A stretch of DNA of 45,485 bases from assembly GCA_905221605.1 (NCBI GenBank), contig CAJNDS010002283.1:2501-47985 (forward strand), given 5' to 3'. Below the pieces are notes generated by a model. It had not been told where the DNA came from, did not search any database, and saw only the letters and a list, made by a program, of their open reading frames with translations. This DNA is from Symbiodinium natans. Taxonomy: Eukaryota; Sar; Dinophyceae; Suessiales; Symbiodiniaceae. The number at the start of each line of letters is the position of its first letter. Position 1 is the stretch's first letter. Of the stretch, positions 1 through 10,218 are shown one piece after another. Position numbers and translations under genes: made by a program.

Positions 1-3000
1 TTCTCCAAGTGCTCAAACCTTTGGATCTGAATGCAAACCAGGTTCACTCCCGGGAGTAGCCCATAGGTGCTCCCCCTGTGCGCCCACTGAGAAATGGCTT
101 GCTGTAGTGTGGAGAGGCCATCTGGTGGGTCAGGCAAGAAAAGAATCAAACCCCCTCTATCCTCTACGCTGATTCTTTCCACGGGTGCTGTGATTTGAAC
201 CCTCGCTTCCCAAACATCTGCTGAAAGCACATGGGATCTCTGAATGATATGTGCTAGAAACTGGGATGCATCTTCTTGCCTGGGTCTGAATCGCCATCCC
301 GTCAGCAGAGGACGTAGCTGTCGCAGCCTACGAACATCCACACTAGAAGAACGACCCCCTACTGCGTCAATTTCCGTCAATATTTGTCTCAGATATGGAT
401 CAGAAAGAATACCCTCTGATGCAAGCGAGGCAAGGATATGCACTACTGTGTGTGCATAGCACAGTTGATGCGGATTATGATAGGCCAGAGACCAGGCTGT
501 GACGGGCACTGACGAAGGTCTCCCCTCTGCTGGTGCGTCTCGCTGGGAGCTTGCTGGTGCCTGGTGAGACCGAATCCTACTGGTGGAGGAAGCCTCCTGG
601 GAGGAACCCTCCTGCGCACGAATCCCAAGTTCCGACGTCACAGTGCCATATTCTATGTGTGGGTCGGTAGACTTTTTCATTGCTGCACTCATGGCATAGA
701 CCTGCAGCAGGACTACACACTGGTCCGCGTGGCGAACCGGAGCGTCAACCATCATTCCACAATATCTGCATTCCTCCTTTTTATGAAGCAGTCTCTTATG
801 TGTGCGCATGTTGGCATAGACTGAGTCTGAGGCCCCTGCCCAGAAAGCCTGGTGCGCTTTCTGAATGTGCTGTTTGACGCCCTTGTGACCGACAATGAAC
901 TGCCCACAGAGGCTGCAGTAAGCCCGCAAGTGCTTGGTCACATGAGCCTTTTTGAGAAGCAGGTCAGGGTCTCTTTTCAATTGATCCTGAACACTTGGTT
1001 GGAGCAGCAAGGCTGTGCTCTCCGCTCCTGAGCAGGACGATGATCGCTCCCTCAGCTCTGGAAGCTTTGAACATGTTCCCGATTCAACATGTCTGCGAAG
1101 CTGATGCATTGTGCGCAGCTGTTTGTGACATGCTGCACATTGCGGGAGTCCCTGCAGACTATGTGCGAAGACTTGGAATTTAGGGCCCAACTGGTTTGCT
1201 CTTTGGCCTCCATGCTTCACTAGTGTATGATGCTGCAATCCCTTGTTGCTAGAGAAACTTCTATCACATAGCGAACAGGGCACTGCATGATCTTCTTCGG
1301 CCAGAGCCAATTGCATGGATTGAAGTAGCTGCTGTTGGCTAATCAGCCGGCTGCGTAGACCCAGGTACTCTTGGATCGTTTGTAAGTTGCCTGTTGGCTT
1401 GGCAGCATCCATCGCATCCTGATAGTTCCTCATTTGCCTGAGAAGAACTTCCTGAGGAGTTTGGATCTTGTGGTGCTCAAACAGCTCTGTGGTTTCCATT
1501 CGACTAAAATGCTGATGCTGCTGAAAGATAGATCTGAGCATCCGAGAATATTTGCTCTGGAGCTTTTGCAGTCCCGTGTGGGTGATTCCCGTGGAGACTA
1601 TGCCATGCAAGAGCGAAGACTCGACATACACTCGCCAGATCTCTAGTTTCTTCGCCTCGTCAAGGGCCTTCGTCGTGCACAAGATACTCCTAAGGAGCTC
1701 AAATTTGCCTTGGGCTTGAGAAATCCTGTAGTCTACTGTTTGATCCTTGTAAGCACCATAGCTTAGTTGCACTCCTAGATAGGTCAGCTGATGATGAATC
1801 GGAATCTGATGCCCCGAGGGAAGAACCAAATGGAGCTGATTTTTTAATCGTTTGGTGTATTGCTTGCGGAAGAGGGATTGCTGAGTGCCTTGCACCATGA
1901 GCAGTGCCTTGGATTTCGCTGGATTGACTTCAAGGCCGACTTCCTCGAGGGATTGAAACAAAGCTTCAAGCCGAGTGAGTACCTGCTGCAGTTCGGCAAA
2001 GCTTGTAAAAGTTTCCTGATGGAGAAAATCGTCAGCGAAGACAGTGAGTATTTCTCTTGCCTGACTGCTGCCAGGCCCCCACTTCTTCTCCATCCTGTCC
2101 ATGACTAGCAAGGTTAAGGCAGACCACAATGCAGGAGCTAATTTACATCCCTGTTTTATTCCCGAAGAAGTAGGAACACTGAACTCAAGCCCATTAGTGC
2201 CCATGTTGTACGATGTACAGGAGTGGAGTTGTACAACAAAGTCCTTAGTGGTTTGATCTATGTTGAGCTTGTCTAAGGCTTCAAGCAACTCTTGTCTGTT
2301 GACAGAGTCAAAGGCTTTGCTCAGATCGACGGAGACTGTTAAGGCCCCTGCCAATGGGAGCCTTCTCTGACCTTGCTGTGCCTTGTGCATATCCCGGCGA
2401 TGCTCTTGGCGCATTTCCTGCACGAGATCCAGATGCTGACACGCTTTTGCAATGGCATCTCGCACCCCTCGCTTCCGAATATATGCAAACTGCGGCTCAA
2501 GCTGTGAGCGCTCTTGCAGTGCCGGTGCTATGCGAGTCTTGACAGCACCTGCAAGCACTTTGCCTGGAACACTTATTACTCCTATGGGCCTCAAGTTCTT
2601 CATAGCTGTAGCTGGCTTACCCGGCTTTGGAATCCATGCAATTCTGGGGTCCTTCAAGTACGGTGAGATATCTGACTGAGAAACCTCTGTGTTTATCAGA
2701 TCAGCGATCTTCACATGAGCCTCAGGCGCTAAGCTCTTCCAGGCCGAGACCGGGGCCGACATGCTGGGAACCGCCTTGCCCACCGGAATTGTTTTTATTT
2801 GCTCGGCCACCTGCGAGGCATTGACAGCCTCTCGTGGTCTGGCTGCCACCGGATCCAGGGGAGATCCCTTGGAGAAGATGTGACTCGAATACTCTCGCAT
2901 CGCACTTGCCGAGGCCTTCGCATCTAGGGGCTCACCTGCTGAATCCCTGAGATTGACCCTTTGAGCAGGTTTCCATGGGGCCAGCTTTCTAAGGGCTTGG

Positions 3001-4484
3001 GACAGTTTGTGAGACTGCTGTCTCTTGTCCTCTTGGGCTTGAAGAAGGAGCCTCTCCTGCTTTTCAAGTTTTCTTTGCTTCTGCAACTTTTTGAAAGATT
3101 GGGCCTCTGTCTTTATGTCGCTGATTAGCTGTTGGCACTCAGGAGACTGCCCATTACCGGATCGCTTGTGCTCCTGAATTTGGCGCACCTTTGTCCAGTA
3201 AGCCTGCTGAATGGGCCCTGCAACTGGCTGAGCCTTGCGAGGCGGTGGAAATTGCTCAGCAGTGACTCGAACCATCGTCCTGTCGATCGATTGCCAAGAG
3301 TTCTGCTCAGCCACACTCTTGACTACTTCAGCTGTTAGGTGCTTGGAATAAGCCTGCCAGTCTTCATCTTTTCGTCTAAAGCTGGCATCAAGTGCAGTGG
3401 CATCAAAGGGCTTTGGTTTGCTTGGGGGAGGACTGTATGGAGGAACAAACAGTTTGGCTCTGACCGGGAAGTGCTTGGAGCCATCCCGGTACGCTGCAAC
3501 TGGAAAATTCTTATCGGAGGAAGCCTCCTTCGACCGCCTCCGGGCATCCTGCAGTCGAACTAGCAGAAAATCAATTTGAGACTCATATGTGCCATCGCTG
3601 TTTGCATAAGTGCTTTTATGGCTGGAGGCCCATGTGTTGAGCGCTGTCAGCCCACAAGATCTGCACAGTTCTGGGAGCGATCTAATATCTGCATTGGCAA
3701 ATCTGGCTCGGCGAGGCACACTGGGCCCAATGAAAGGACGCTCTGTGACTGCATGTGAGTTGAAATCACCGGCAACAAGCATAAAGTCTCTCAAAGGCAC
3801 TCTGCGAAGGCGAGTCTCAAGTTGACTCAGCACATCCTTCCTCCGTCGTCTATTGTCCAACTTGGAGAGTTTGGAGTCCCAAACATGCTGATACAGATTG
3901 AGTAGATGGATCCTAGACCTCTGCCAAGGAATCATGACATGCTGCAGGTGCCCTGGAATTATGGTGGTGCTGCGAATCTCTGAGAGCTGGGCCACGGATC
4001 GATGCACAAGGACAACGAGGCCGGCTTTATGTCTACTCTCAGAGCCACAGGTGAGGACTGACCATGGACCTGAGCTGTAGGTTTGGTCCTGCTGCCAGTG
4101 GGATTCTTGCAGCAGCACAAGCTTGATGTTCTGATATTCTGGTGTTGCCAAAATGGCCAGAAGCTCATTCCAAACTCGACTCGTTATTGAACCTGCGTTC
4201 CAAGATAAAACCTCAATTTCAAATTTGTGGTGATACTGTCTGATCGGCTGAAAAGATTGCTTCTCTGGCTTCTCAGAGACTGCAAATTGGTCTTCATGGG
4301 CTCCTAGAGCCTGAGCGGTCAGAAGTCGGCCTTTGTAAAGTGCTGCTCCCTTCGCCAGGGCAACTTTACAAGCTCTTTGGTAGCTTCGCTTGCCGGTTTT
4401 GTTCATGGTTAGCTGACTTCGCTGCGCATGCTGCTCAGCTTCATCGGGGGGCGCTACTTCCCGAAACCCTCGATTCTGATCCAT
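1..4484 (-). CDS. LINE retrotransposon polyprotein (endonuclease, reverse transcriptase, zinc fingers, USP-like protease), 3' end cut by window edge
   Basis: One open frame of about 1494 codons runs without a stop from ATG 4484-4482 off the left edge. Residues about 90-330 form an exonuclease-endonuclease-phosphatase (APE-type) nuclease: SWNAG near 94, LLQESHW, GDFN at 239-242, and SQIDFLLVR. This would nick target DNA to prime reverse transcription. A basic linker follows, then a reverse transcriptase with WIPKPGK, LRPIGVIS, AFDSVNRQ near 725 and catalytic FADD at 816-819. After the RT come four zinc-finger-like motifs (CSLC..HH..H near residue 1070, CAAC, CSLC, CRYC). Residues about 1335-1494 resemble a peptidase C19 (USP) domain: NPHQLCY with Cys at 1342, RQEDASQFL near 1402, and CIQIQRF at 1484-1490. 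The His box would lie beyond the edge. ATG 4484 was chosen because MDQNRGFREV begins a soluble charged leader. An in-frame ATG at 4556 would add a hydrophobic leader. No frame break is visible, so the copy may be young. Confidence 0.88.
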   Translation of the reverse strand, partial: MDQNRGFREVAPPDEAEQHAQRSQLTMNKTGKRSYQRACKVALAKGAALYKGRLLTAQALGAHEDQFAVSEKPEKQSFQPIRQYHHKFEIEVLSWNAGSITSRVWNELLAILATPEYQNIKLVLLQESHWQQDQTYSSGPWSVLTCGSESRHKAGLVVLVHRSVAQLSEIRSTTIIPGHLQHVMIPWQRSRIHLLNLYQHVWDSKLSKLDNRRRRKDVLSQLETRLRRVPLRDFMLVAGDFNSHAVTERPFIGPSVPRRARFANADIRSLPELCRSCGLTALNTWASSHKSTYANSDGTYESQIDFLLVRLQDARRRSKEASSDKNFPVAAYRDGSKHFPVRAKLFVPPYSPPPSKPKPFDATALDASFRRKDEDWQAYSKHLTAEVVKSVAEQNSWQSIDRTMVRVTAEQFPPPRKAQPVAGPIQQAYWTKVRQIQEHKRSGNGQSPECQQLISDIKTEAQSFKKLQKQRKLEKQERLLLQAQEDKRQQSHKLSQALRKLAPWKPAQRVNLRDSAGEPLDAKASASAMREYSSHIFSKGSPLDPVAARPREAVNASQVAEQIKTIPVGKAVPSMSAPVSAWKSLAPEAHVKIADLINTEVSQSDISPYLKDPRIAWIPKPGKPATAMKNLRPIGVISVPGKVLAGAVKTRIAPALQERSQLEPQFAYIRKRGVRDAIAKACQHLDLVQEMRQEHRRDMHKAQQGQRRLPLAGALTVSVDLSKAFDSVNRQELLEALDKLNIDQTTKDFVVQLHSCTSYNMGTNGLEFSVPTSSGIKQGCKLAPALWSALTLLVMDRMEKKWGPGSSQAREILTVFADDFLHQETFTSFAELQQVLTRLEALFQSLEEVGLEVNPAKSKALLMVQGTQQSLFRKQYTKRLKNQLHLVLPSGHQIPIHHQLTYLGVQLSYGAYKDQTVDYRISQAQGKFELLRSILCTTKALDEAKKLEIWRVYVESSLLHGIVSTGITHTGLQKLQSKYSRMLRSIFQQHQHFSRMETTELFEHHKIQTPQEVLLRQMRNYQDAMDAAKPTGNLQTIQEYLGLRSRLISQQQLLQSMQLALAEEDHAVPCSLCDRSFSSNKGLQHHTLVKHGGQRANQLGPKFQVFAHSLQGLPQCAACHKQLRTMHQLRRHVESGTCSKLPELRERSSSCSGAESTALLLQPSVQDQLKRDPDLLLKKAHVTKHLRAYCSLCGQFIVGHKGVKQHIQKAHQAFWAGASDSVYANMRTHKRLLHKKEECRYCGMMVDAPVRHADQCVVLLQVYAMSAAMKKSTDPHIEYGTVTSELGIRAQEGSSQEASSTSRIRSHQAPASSQRDAPAEGRPSSVPVTAWSLAYHNPHQLCYAHTVVHILASLASEGILSDPYLRQILTEIDAVGGRSSSVDVRRLRQLRPLLTGWRFRPRQEDASQFLAHIIQRSHVLSADVWEARVQITAPVERISVEDRGGLILFLPDPPDGLSTLQQAISQWAHRGSTYGLLPGVNLVCIQIQRFEHLE

Positions 4485-4572
4485 GGCTGGACCCTGGGAC
4501 TTGGGACCCAGGCACCCAAGAAAGCTCGCTACGGCTACGAGAAATAAAATCCTCATCTTGGGCCAGAATCTT

Positions 4573-5140
<568 letters not shown>

Positions 5141-5145
5141 TCAGA

Positions 5146-5226
5146 AAAATATATATGTATGTATGTATATATATAATTACATATATATATATATGTGCAC
5201 ACACATATCTATATATATATATATAC
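5146..5226. repeat. TA / TATG dinucleotide repeat
   Basis: Mixed TATG and (TA)n runs with short CA stretches. Simple-sequence DNA. Confidence 0.9.
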
Positions 5227-5229
5227 AGA

Positions 5230-6130
5230 CGTACATCAAGGTCACAGGATGTCCCTTCCACCTGCAAGAGCGGCTCAGGCGCAGACATTCAGGATTGCTG
5301 TCGCATCACGCTCCTGTGGCAGCGGCGAGTGGTAGCCATGGTGGCCCACCGTCGTGACTTCGGATCGAGAACGGGCGTTCGTAAGTGCAGGTCTGTGGTC
5401 AGCGTTTAGAGTCTTGGGCATAAAGCTCAAATGTTTGGTCGTTTCGGGAGTAAGCCCGGCTGCGCCTCGATGGCACTGGCCAGCTTGGTGTGAATCCCGG
5501 CCTGCAGGCCCAACACTGGCACCTACCTACCCCACCCGCCCCAGGCAGTTGCCGAAAATTTGCGGGGGGATGAGGTCGAGGATTCTTTAAAGGCTTAGGG
5601 TGTAAACAAGTTTGGGATTTTGGGCTAATTGACGTAGGACTGGAGAGTTGAGCCATTGATCCTGAGATATCCTGAGCCTCACCCCAAGACATCCACCCCA
5701 ACGCTAACAATCAAAATCTTGAACCCGAATGCCGTGAGCGTTCTCGCATGTGAGTGCCTCACATGGCAGAGAATGGACTCCTCCTGTACCACACAAAACG
5801 AACGCACCGGGTAGAAAGGAAAGCAGCCACCGAGCAGGGGCCTTCTCCTCCTGGCGCTGTCGGCCAGCCTGCAAAGGTACTCCAGGGAGAAACCCTGCTA
5901 ACTAGGGCATAGGGACATGTGCGACTGTGGGAGTACATGGGAGTAAGTTAAGGCTTCTAGGCTTCTGGCGCAGGTACGCCTCGAAATGTGCAGATCATTT
6001 CAATCATGTGCTCTTTGTGCGGCTGAACACAGCACCTTATGTGGATAAATCTAACAAGGGCCCGTGAGTCGCAGCACACCTCCACGGCCAAGACCATATG
6101 CGAAACCCGGACAGGATGCCAATCCCGAAT
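5230..6130. other. Unassigned spacer
   Basis: Unique-looking DNA of mixed base composition. A minus-strand frame near 5980-6100 reads AVEVCCDSRALVRFIHI and resembles a retroelement fragment, but it is short and I cannot place boundaries. No array, RNA gene or confident exon is seen in the rest. Confidence 0.4.
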
Positions 6131-6135
6131 CCCGA

Positions 6136-6166
6136 AACCCGAAACCCTAAACCCTAAACCCTAAAC
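6136..6166. repeat. CCCTAAA array
   Basis: About four units with CCCGAAA variants at one end. It begins directly at the proposed donor of the 6167-6298 exon. Confidence 0.95.
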
Positions 6167-6298
6167 CGCGACTTGCGCTTTCCAAAACAAGATTATCTCA
6201 ATAGTTCTCATACCAACTAACACGGCGCAAACGACCCCACAAGTCAGTGCCCCCGCCTGAACCGAAGGTGAGGAAGGTTCCTTGGATTCCTCCGGCAT
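6167..6298 (-). CDS. Candidate first exon of an unidentified membrane protein
   Basis: ATG at 6298 opens 44 codons (MPEESKEPSSPSVQAGALTC, then GVVCAVLVGM and IEIILFW). This gives a short acidic N-terminus followed by a hydrophobic stretch that could span a membrane. The frame ends in phase 0 exactly at GTCGCG followed by GTTTAGGG, so the telomere-type array would supply the splice donor. I do not recognise the protein, and downstream exons at lower coordinates were not identified. A chance ORF remains possible. Confidence 0.4.
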
Positions 6299-6486
6299 GG
6301 CAATTTTGGTGGATGATCTCTGAACGCCCAACTTACCCTCTGATTTCCAGATACTCCCCAAATAATGGTGCTCAGCAACGCTTGAGGCTGGGCATGGCCT
6401 TAAGCATGCCTTAAGCCTAAACCCTTAGAGCAGCTACTCCGCAAGGGTCAGCGACTTGTCTGACCCTGCACTCTGCATGCGCACAT

Positions 6487-6678
6487 TCAAGCCCGAAATC
6501 CTGAAGTACCTATCTCTCTCATGCCGGCAGGGTCCGCAAGAACAATAGAGACAAGATGGCTGCAAAGAGAAGCAGGGGATGTCGGCACCTTGCTGCTGAA
6601 GAGAGGGCTGGCTGCCTCAGCTCGAGGAGCTTTGAAAGATGAAGCTCTCAAACCCCAAGCCCCCAACCCCTCAGGCAC
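6487..6678 (-). CDS. Unresolved minus-strand ORF between two arrays
   Basis: A 63-codon open frame (starting near MPEGLGAWGLRASS) occupies the unique DNA next to the array at 6680. It is Ala/Ser rich with no recognised motif. It could be an exon or chance. Confidence 0.2.
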   Translation of the reverse strand: MPEGLGAWGLRASSFKAPRAEAASPLFSSKVPTSPASLCSHLVSIVLADPAGMREIGTSGFRA

Positions 6679-6679
6679 G

Positions 6680-6730
6680 GTTTAGGGTTGAGGGTTTAGC
6701 GTTTAGGGTTTAGGGTTTAGGATTTAGGGC
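6680..6730. repeat. TTTAGGG array
   Basis: Six to seven units with GTTGAGG and GCGTTTAGG variants. Confidence 0.95.
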
Positions 6731-6942
6731 TTCTGGTGAGTCCATCAAATACCACACCACCCCGAAGGCACCAAAGAGACCAAGAGCTCGGGAAGGGAAC
6801 CCCCGATGAGGTTCTGAGATCTAGCAAGTAGAGGAATGTTACTACTCTTGGAGAGCTCCAAGGGACTCAAAAAAAAATGTGCTTCCTTGTCTGATAAACG
6901 GTTCAGGGCTCTTTGACACTACTGACATGCATGCTTATTTCC

Positions 6943-7033
6943 CAAAATAGGGATACCTTCTTGGGGTCCTTATGATAAGGGAATCCTACTATTTGGGGTC
7001 TATTTTAGGGGTCCCCTATGTTCGCAAACCCCC
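6943..7033. mobile_element. Palindromic intron-like element, copy 1
   Basis: Starts CCCAAAATAGGG and ends CGCAAACCCCCACATGG. Internal GGGGTCC, AATCCTACT and GGGGTCTAT blocks match the other copies in this window. A CATG is present at both flanks, possibly a target duplication. Confidence 0.65.
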
Positions 7034-7065
7034 ACATGGACATAATCTCAATCTGCGGAGCAAAG

Positions 7066-7175
7066 GGATGGAGGCAAAGAACCCCGAAGCCGAGTGCGCC
7101 GCTGCCGGGGCTGGGGATGAAGAATCTGGCGCCTACCAGCTGGCTACCCCACAAACACGAACAGGAGCGTCATGA
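7066..7175 (+). CDS. Possible exon, plus strand, unidentified
   Basis: After the element at 6943-7033 a frame reads MEAKNPEAECAAAGAGDEES and ends in a stop at the edge of the 7178 array. Its charged composition looks coding-like, but it would be the only coding read on the plus strand. Weak. Confidence 0.22.
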
Positions 7176-7177
7176 TT

Positions 7178-7230
7178 GGGGTTTAGGGTTTAGGGTTTAA
7201 GGTTTAGGGTTTAGGGTTTAGGGTTTCGGG
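7178..7230. repeat. TTTAGGG array
   Basis: About seven units, one TTTAAGG and one TTTCGGG variant. Confidence 0.96.
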
Positions 7231-7390
7231 TTTTGGGTCACGTAGGGCACCTACAGGCTAAGGGTTCTACGGACAAAGCTGATGCCAGTGCCTGCAGCTT
7301 GCGCAGAGACCAGGAGTTGGAGAGGACGAACAGGCCGTACCTGTCACCCATCCCTGCCACTTGCACACTGGGACTAGCAGGGGAGCGCAA

Positions 7391-7458
7391 GGGTTTAGGA
7401 TTTGGGGTTCAGGGTTTAGGGTTTAAGGTTTAGGGTTTAGGGTTTAGGGTTAGGGGTA
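7391..7458. repeat. TTTAGGG array
   Basis: About nine units with TTTGGGG and TTCAGGG variants. Unique DNA at 7240-7390, between this array and the previous one, is open on the plus strand (HVGHLQAKGSTDKADASACS) but unrecognised. Confidence 0.96.
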
Positions 7459-7717
7459 AGTATCTTCCTCAAAGTAAACGGGAGAGGGCTAGAGCCCTGA
7501 CAGGTGTACAGGTGTCAAGCTCCGCTGCATTTCACTTAACCTTCGTTTGTATCGTAAATCTCTTGGCCCGGCCTACATTACATGTTAACCGCAAAAGGTA
7601 CACACATGTCAGAAACGCACTCCGCAAGCCAAATAAGATCAAACGCCGATGTTGCGTGGCCAATTCGTACAGTTCCCCCCCCCTCTCACCTGTCATAAAA
7701 CACCCATAAACCCAACT

Positions 7718-7800
7718 GGATAACTATGATACAAAACCCAACCCAAAGGATGATTATGATACAAAACCCAACCCAAAGGATAACTATGATACAAAGTCCG
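7718..7800. repeat. 30-bp tandem repeat, 2.8 copies
   Basis: The unit GGATAACTATGATACAAAAC plus CCAACCCAAA repeats at 7718, 7748 and 7778. The second copy has GGATGATTATG, and the third is cut after ACAAA. Confidence 0.95.
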
Positions 7801-8507
7801 TCCAGCCGGAAAAGTTGATGTTTAGGCACACACACTGAGCTCAGCCAAGGTTGCTCAGACATGGCCTAGAAACGCGCAGGAATGTAAACGGACTGCAAGA
7901 GGAGCGTGGATCATTCAGACAGGTTTCGCTTCCCCGGGAAAGGGTCTGTGAGGGTCTGACCTCATTAGTCAGTACCCCGCGCAGCAAGGCATCTTACCGG
8001 ACACCTAATTTGCCTAGACGCGCCGGCACAAAAAAGCCACGAACACTTGCCGGGGGCACTCTGGCTCACACTGGAAGTACGCCGTCCCCCTGAACGAGCC
8101 ATCGTTTTTGCCTGCCTGGTCCAGGAACGCAGCCCCGAAACTATGCCAGAAGAGCGAACGCACGTCATGGCACGCAGTGGAGATAGGGCTCCTGAGTCAA
8201 CACCTTTCCTTCAAAGTCCTTCTTGAGTCTTGTTATTTTATATAAAAGTTATACAGATATTCTTAACAATCATCAGACAGTTTTCTACTTAAGGATCCTG
8301 CGGCTCCCGAGGATCCGTCGCTGATTGTTAGCCACGCGCGGTATGCAGGTTGCAGAACGTGCTGCAGAAGGACGTCGAGCTATGGAAATTTGGGTTCCCA
8401 AACTTGAGGCCGCCTTCTCATCCAACTCCAGCCCGAGCCAATCCTTGGGATCTCATGCGCAGGATCTGAGGAGACTCCTAGTTCGAGGCCTGGGTGGATG
8501 TGGTGTA
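7801..8507. other. Unassigned spacer
   Basis: Unique DNA with several short open frames on both strands, none with a recognisable domain. No repeat is evident except AT-rich DNA near 8230-8280. Confidence 0.3.
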
Positions 8508-8660
8508 GGGTTTAGGGTTGAGGGTTTAGGGTTTAGGGTTTAGGGTTTAGGGTTTAGGGTTTAAGGTTTAAGGTTTAGGGTTTAGGGTTTAGGATGGTTT
8601 AGGGTTTCGGGTTCAGGGTTTAGGGTTTAGGGTTTAGGGTTTAGGGTTTAGTTTAGGGAT
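8508..8660. repeat. TTTAGGG array
   Basis: About twenty units with scattered TTTAAGG, TTTCGGG and ATGG interruptions. Confidence 0.97.
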
Positions 8661-8763
8661 TAAGGCCTTCGGTGTGCTCACCCCTGCCTGGCGCCTTTCA
8701 CTCCAAAGCTGCGGCCGGACGAGACATCTGGCGACAGTGATGTCACAACCATGCGCCTTACCA
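8661..8763 (-). CDS. Possible short exon between two arrays, minus strand
   Basis: The minus strand is open as MVVTSLSPDVSSGRSFGVKG. GGTAAG or ACATGG could act at its 5' side, and CAGGGGTGAG offers a donor. Short, with no recognised family. Confidence 0.25.
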
Positions 8764-8774
8764 TGTCAGTGCCA

Positions 8775-8838
8775 TAAACCCTAAACCCTAAACCCTAAAC
8801 CCTAAACCCTAAACCCTAAACCCTAAACCCTAAACCTC
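8775..8838. repeat. CCCTAAA array
   Basis: Nine nearly perfect units. Confidence 0.97.
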
Positions 8839-8894
8839 AACCGTGTCTTTCCCCTACCCGCCTAGCTCAGCAGGAACTGCAGAAACCTATCAGT

Positions 8895-8950
8895 AGGCAT
8901 CATCGTCATCATCGTCATCATCATCATCATCATCATGATCATCCTGATCC
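8895..8950. repeat. CAT/TCA triplet microsatellite
   Basis: Interrupted (CAT)n, continuing more loosely to about 9050. Confidence 0.9.
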
Positions 8951-9055
8951 TCATCGTATCATCATCGATTGCAAGCAGCCGTACTACCAGCATCAGCAAA
9001 AGCAGCGGCCGCGCCTCCTCACCACCTCCTCCCCCTCCAGCGTCATCAACATCCT

Positions 9056-9140
9056 GAACCCTGAACCCTGAACCCTGAACCTTAAACCCTAAGCCCTGAA
9101 CCTTAAACCCTAAAACCCTAAACCCTAAACTCCAAACCCC
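9056..9140. repeat. CCCTGAA/CCCTAAA mixed array
   Basis: Begins with CCCTGAA units and shifts to CCCTAAA. Confidence 0.95.
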
Positions 9141-9244
9141 AAGAACAACAGCAAGCGCCCTAAAAAAGAGACGATGCCGGAGCTCTCCGCGCGTGAAGGT
9201 CGTTCCGACGAAGCGGACGGTGCCGTGCAGCAGCCTCCCCTGCA
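9139..9244 (-). CDS. Candidate exon with CAP-Gly-like opening
   Basis: After a possible acceptor (GTTTTGCAG) the minus strand reads GRLLHGTVRFVGTTFTRGEL and stays open to the CCCTAAA array. GTVRFVGTTF followed by an acidic residue resembles the start of CAP-Gly microtubule-binding domains, but the GKNDG signature is not seen. It may belong with the start exon at 10113-10179, although the phases do not join directly, so an exon between them would be needed. Confidence 0.33.
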
Positions 9245-9591
9245 AAACTCGGAAGATGGCCATGGGATCTAGCATGTTATACAATGCTAAACATAAGAAG
9301 TGTGTCTTTAGACAAAGAATCAAGAAGTGTGTAAAGATATGTATATATATATAAGTAAGCAGGTTCTAAAATACTAAACATAAGAAGTGTGTCTTTAGAG
9401 ATATACAGATATATGGCAAAGATTAATAACAGCAACAATTAATCAGAGATCTTGGGGTGCTTTACCGACTCTACCTGGAAAGTCGGCTCTGATCAAGAAG
9501 AAGCTCCCAGATTTCGTGCGCCCGAAGATCAGGAACCCTGCTTCGTACCAAGGCGGCCGTATATAGAAGACTTTATTTGATGTAAACATAC

Positions 9592-9665
9592 CTACATACA
9601 TACATACATACATACATACATACATACATACATACATACATACATAGTTACATACATACATATAT
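9592..9665. repeat. (CATA)n microsatellite
   Basis: About fourteen CATA units, followed by TA/TG-rich DNA to about 9732. Confidence 0.95.
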
Positions 9666-9786
9666 GCATACATGCATACATGCGTACATTTTATAATGAA
9701 CAATCTCATGTACATGTGTATATATATATATAACTATAGAAGTAGTACCATTAGAACTCATTGAGAAGTATTCTTCGCATTTCTTA

Positions 9787-9809
9787 CCCCCCCCCCCCCC
9801 CCCCCGCCC
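9787..9809. repeat. Poly-C tract
   Basis: A run of C interrupted once by G. Confidence 0.95.
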
Positions 9810-9823
9810 GGCACCCTCAAAGA

Positions 9824-9991
9824 ATGAAGCTGGGGCTTGATAAGACCACGCCAAAGACTCTTCACGCTATTGAAGCCATCATTTCCTCTCTACAAGAACT
9901 TTTGCCTATTCAGAATGGGAATGGGCTTCGGGTTCATCCTGCTTCGACAGCTCGTGGATGTGTCAACTTAGGAGGGGAACAGGGCGGCTGA
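9824..9991 (+). CDS. Unresolved plus-strand ORF
   Basis: ATG at 9824 opens a frame MKLGLDKTTPKTLHAIEAII.., ending in a stop near 9989. The helical-looking segment is coding-like, but there is no recognised domain and other genes run on the minus strand. Confidence 0.22.
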   Translation: MKLGLDKTTPKTLHAIEAIISSLQELLPIQNGNGLRVHPASTARGCVNLGGEQGG

Positions 9992-10073
9992 GGAGCCAAC
10001 GTCAGAAAATTTCAAGGCTGCGCGGCTTCAGGTGAACCAGCATGCTGGGGCACAGGAAAAGCGAGCTTAGGGA

Positions 10074-10111
10074 ATAGGGTTTAGGGTTTAGGGTTTAGGG
10101 TTTAGGGTTTA
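10074..10111. repeat. TTTAGGG array
   Basis: Five perfect units. On the minus strand this is GTAAACCCTAAACCC and directly follows the exon ending at 10113. Confidence 0.96.
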
Positions 10112-10112
10112 C

Positions 10113-10179
10113 CACGTTCCCCGCTGCCTGCCTGGTCGTTCTGGTAGACGACACGATCGCCCACCGCAAACGCCGCCAT
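10113..10179 (-). CDS. Candidate first exon, unidentified protein
   Basis: ATG at 10179 reads MAAFAVGDRVVYQNDQAGSG, then ERG. It ends at AACGTG|GTAAACCC, so the array (in CCCTAAA sense orientation) provides the donor. VGDRVVYQ is typical of small SH3/Tudor/KOW-like beta-barrel openings, but the fragment is too short for assignment. Confidence 0.4.
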
Positions 10180-10218
10180 GGAGCTCGCACAACGAAAACG
10201 AGAAAAGTGCTCGCAAGT

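Noticed and set aside
3125-4168. Minus-strand ORFs of 60-70 codons in a second frame (3125-3316, 3335-3547, 3959-4168)
   Set aside because: Shadow frames of the long LINE frame.
5331-5350. GTAGCCATGGTGGCCCA resembles the dinoflagellate spliced leader
   Set aside because: Three mismatches in 17 bases, with no downstream coding frame to support a retroposed transcript. Probably chance.
7718-7800. Short tandem repeat considered as a CRISPR-like array
   Set aside because: Units are contiguous without spacers, and the context is eukaryotic.
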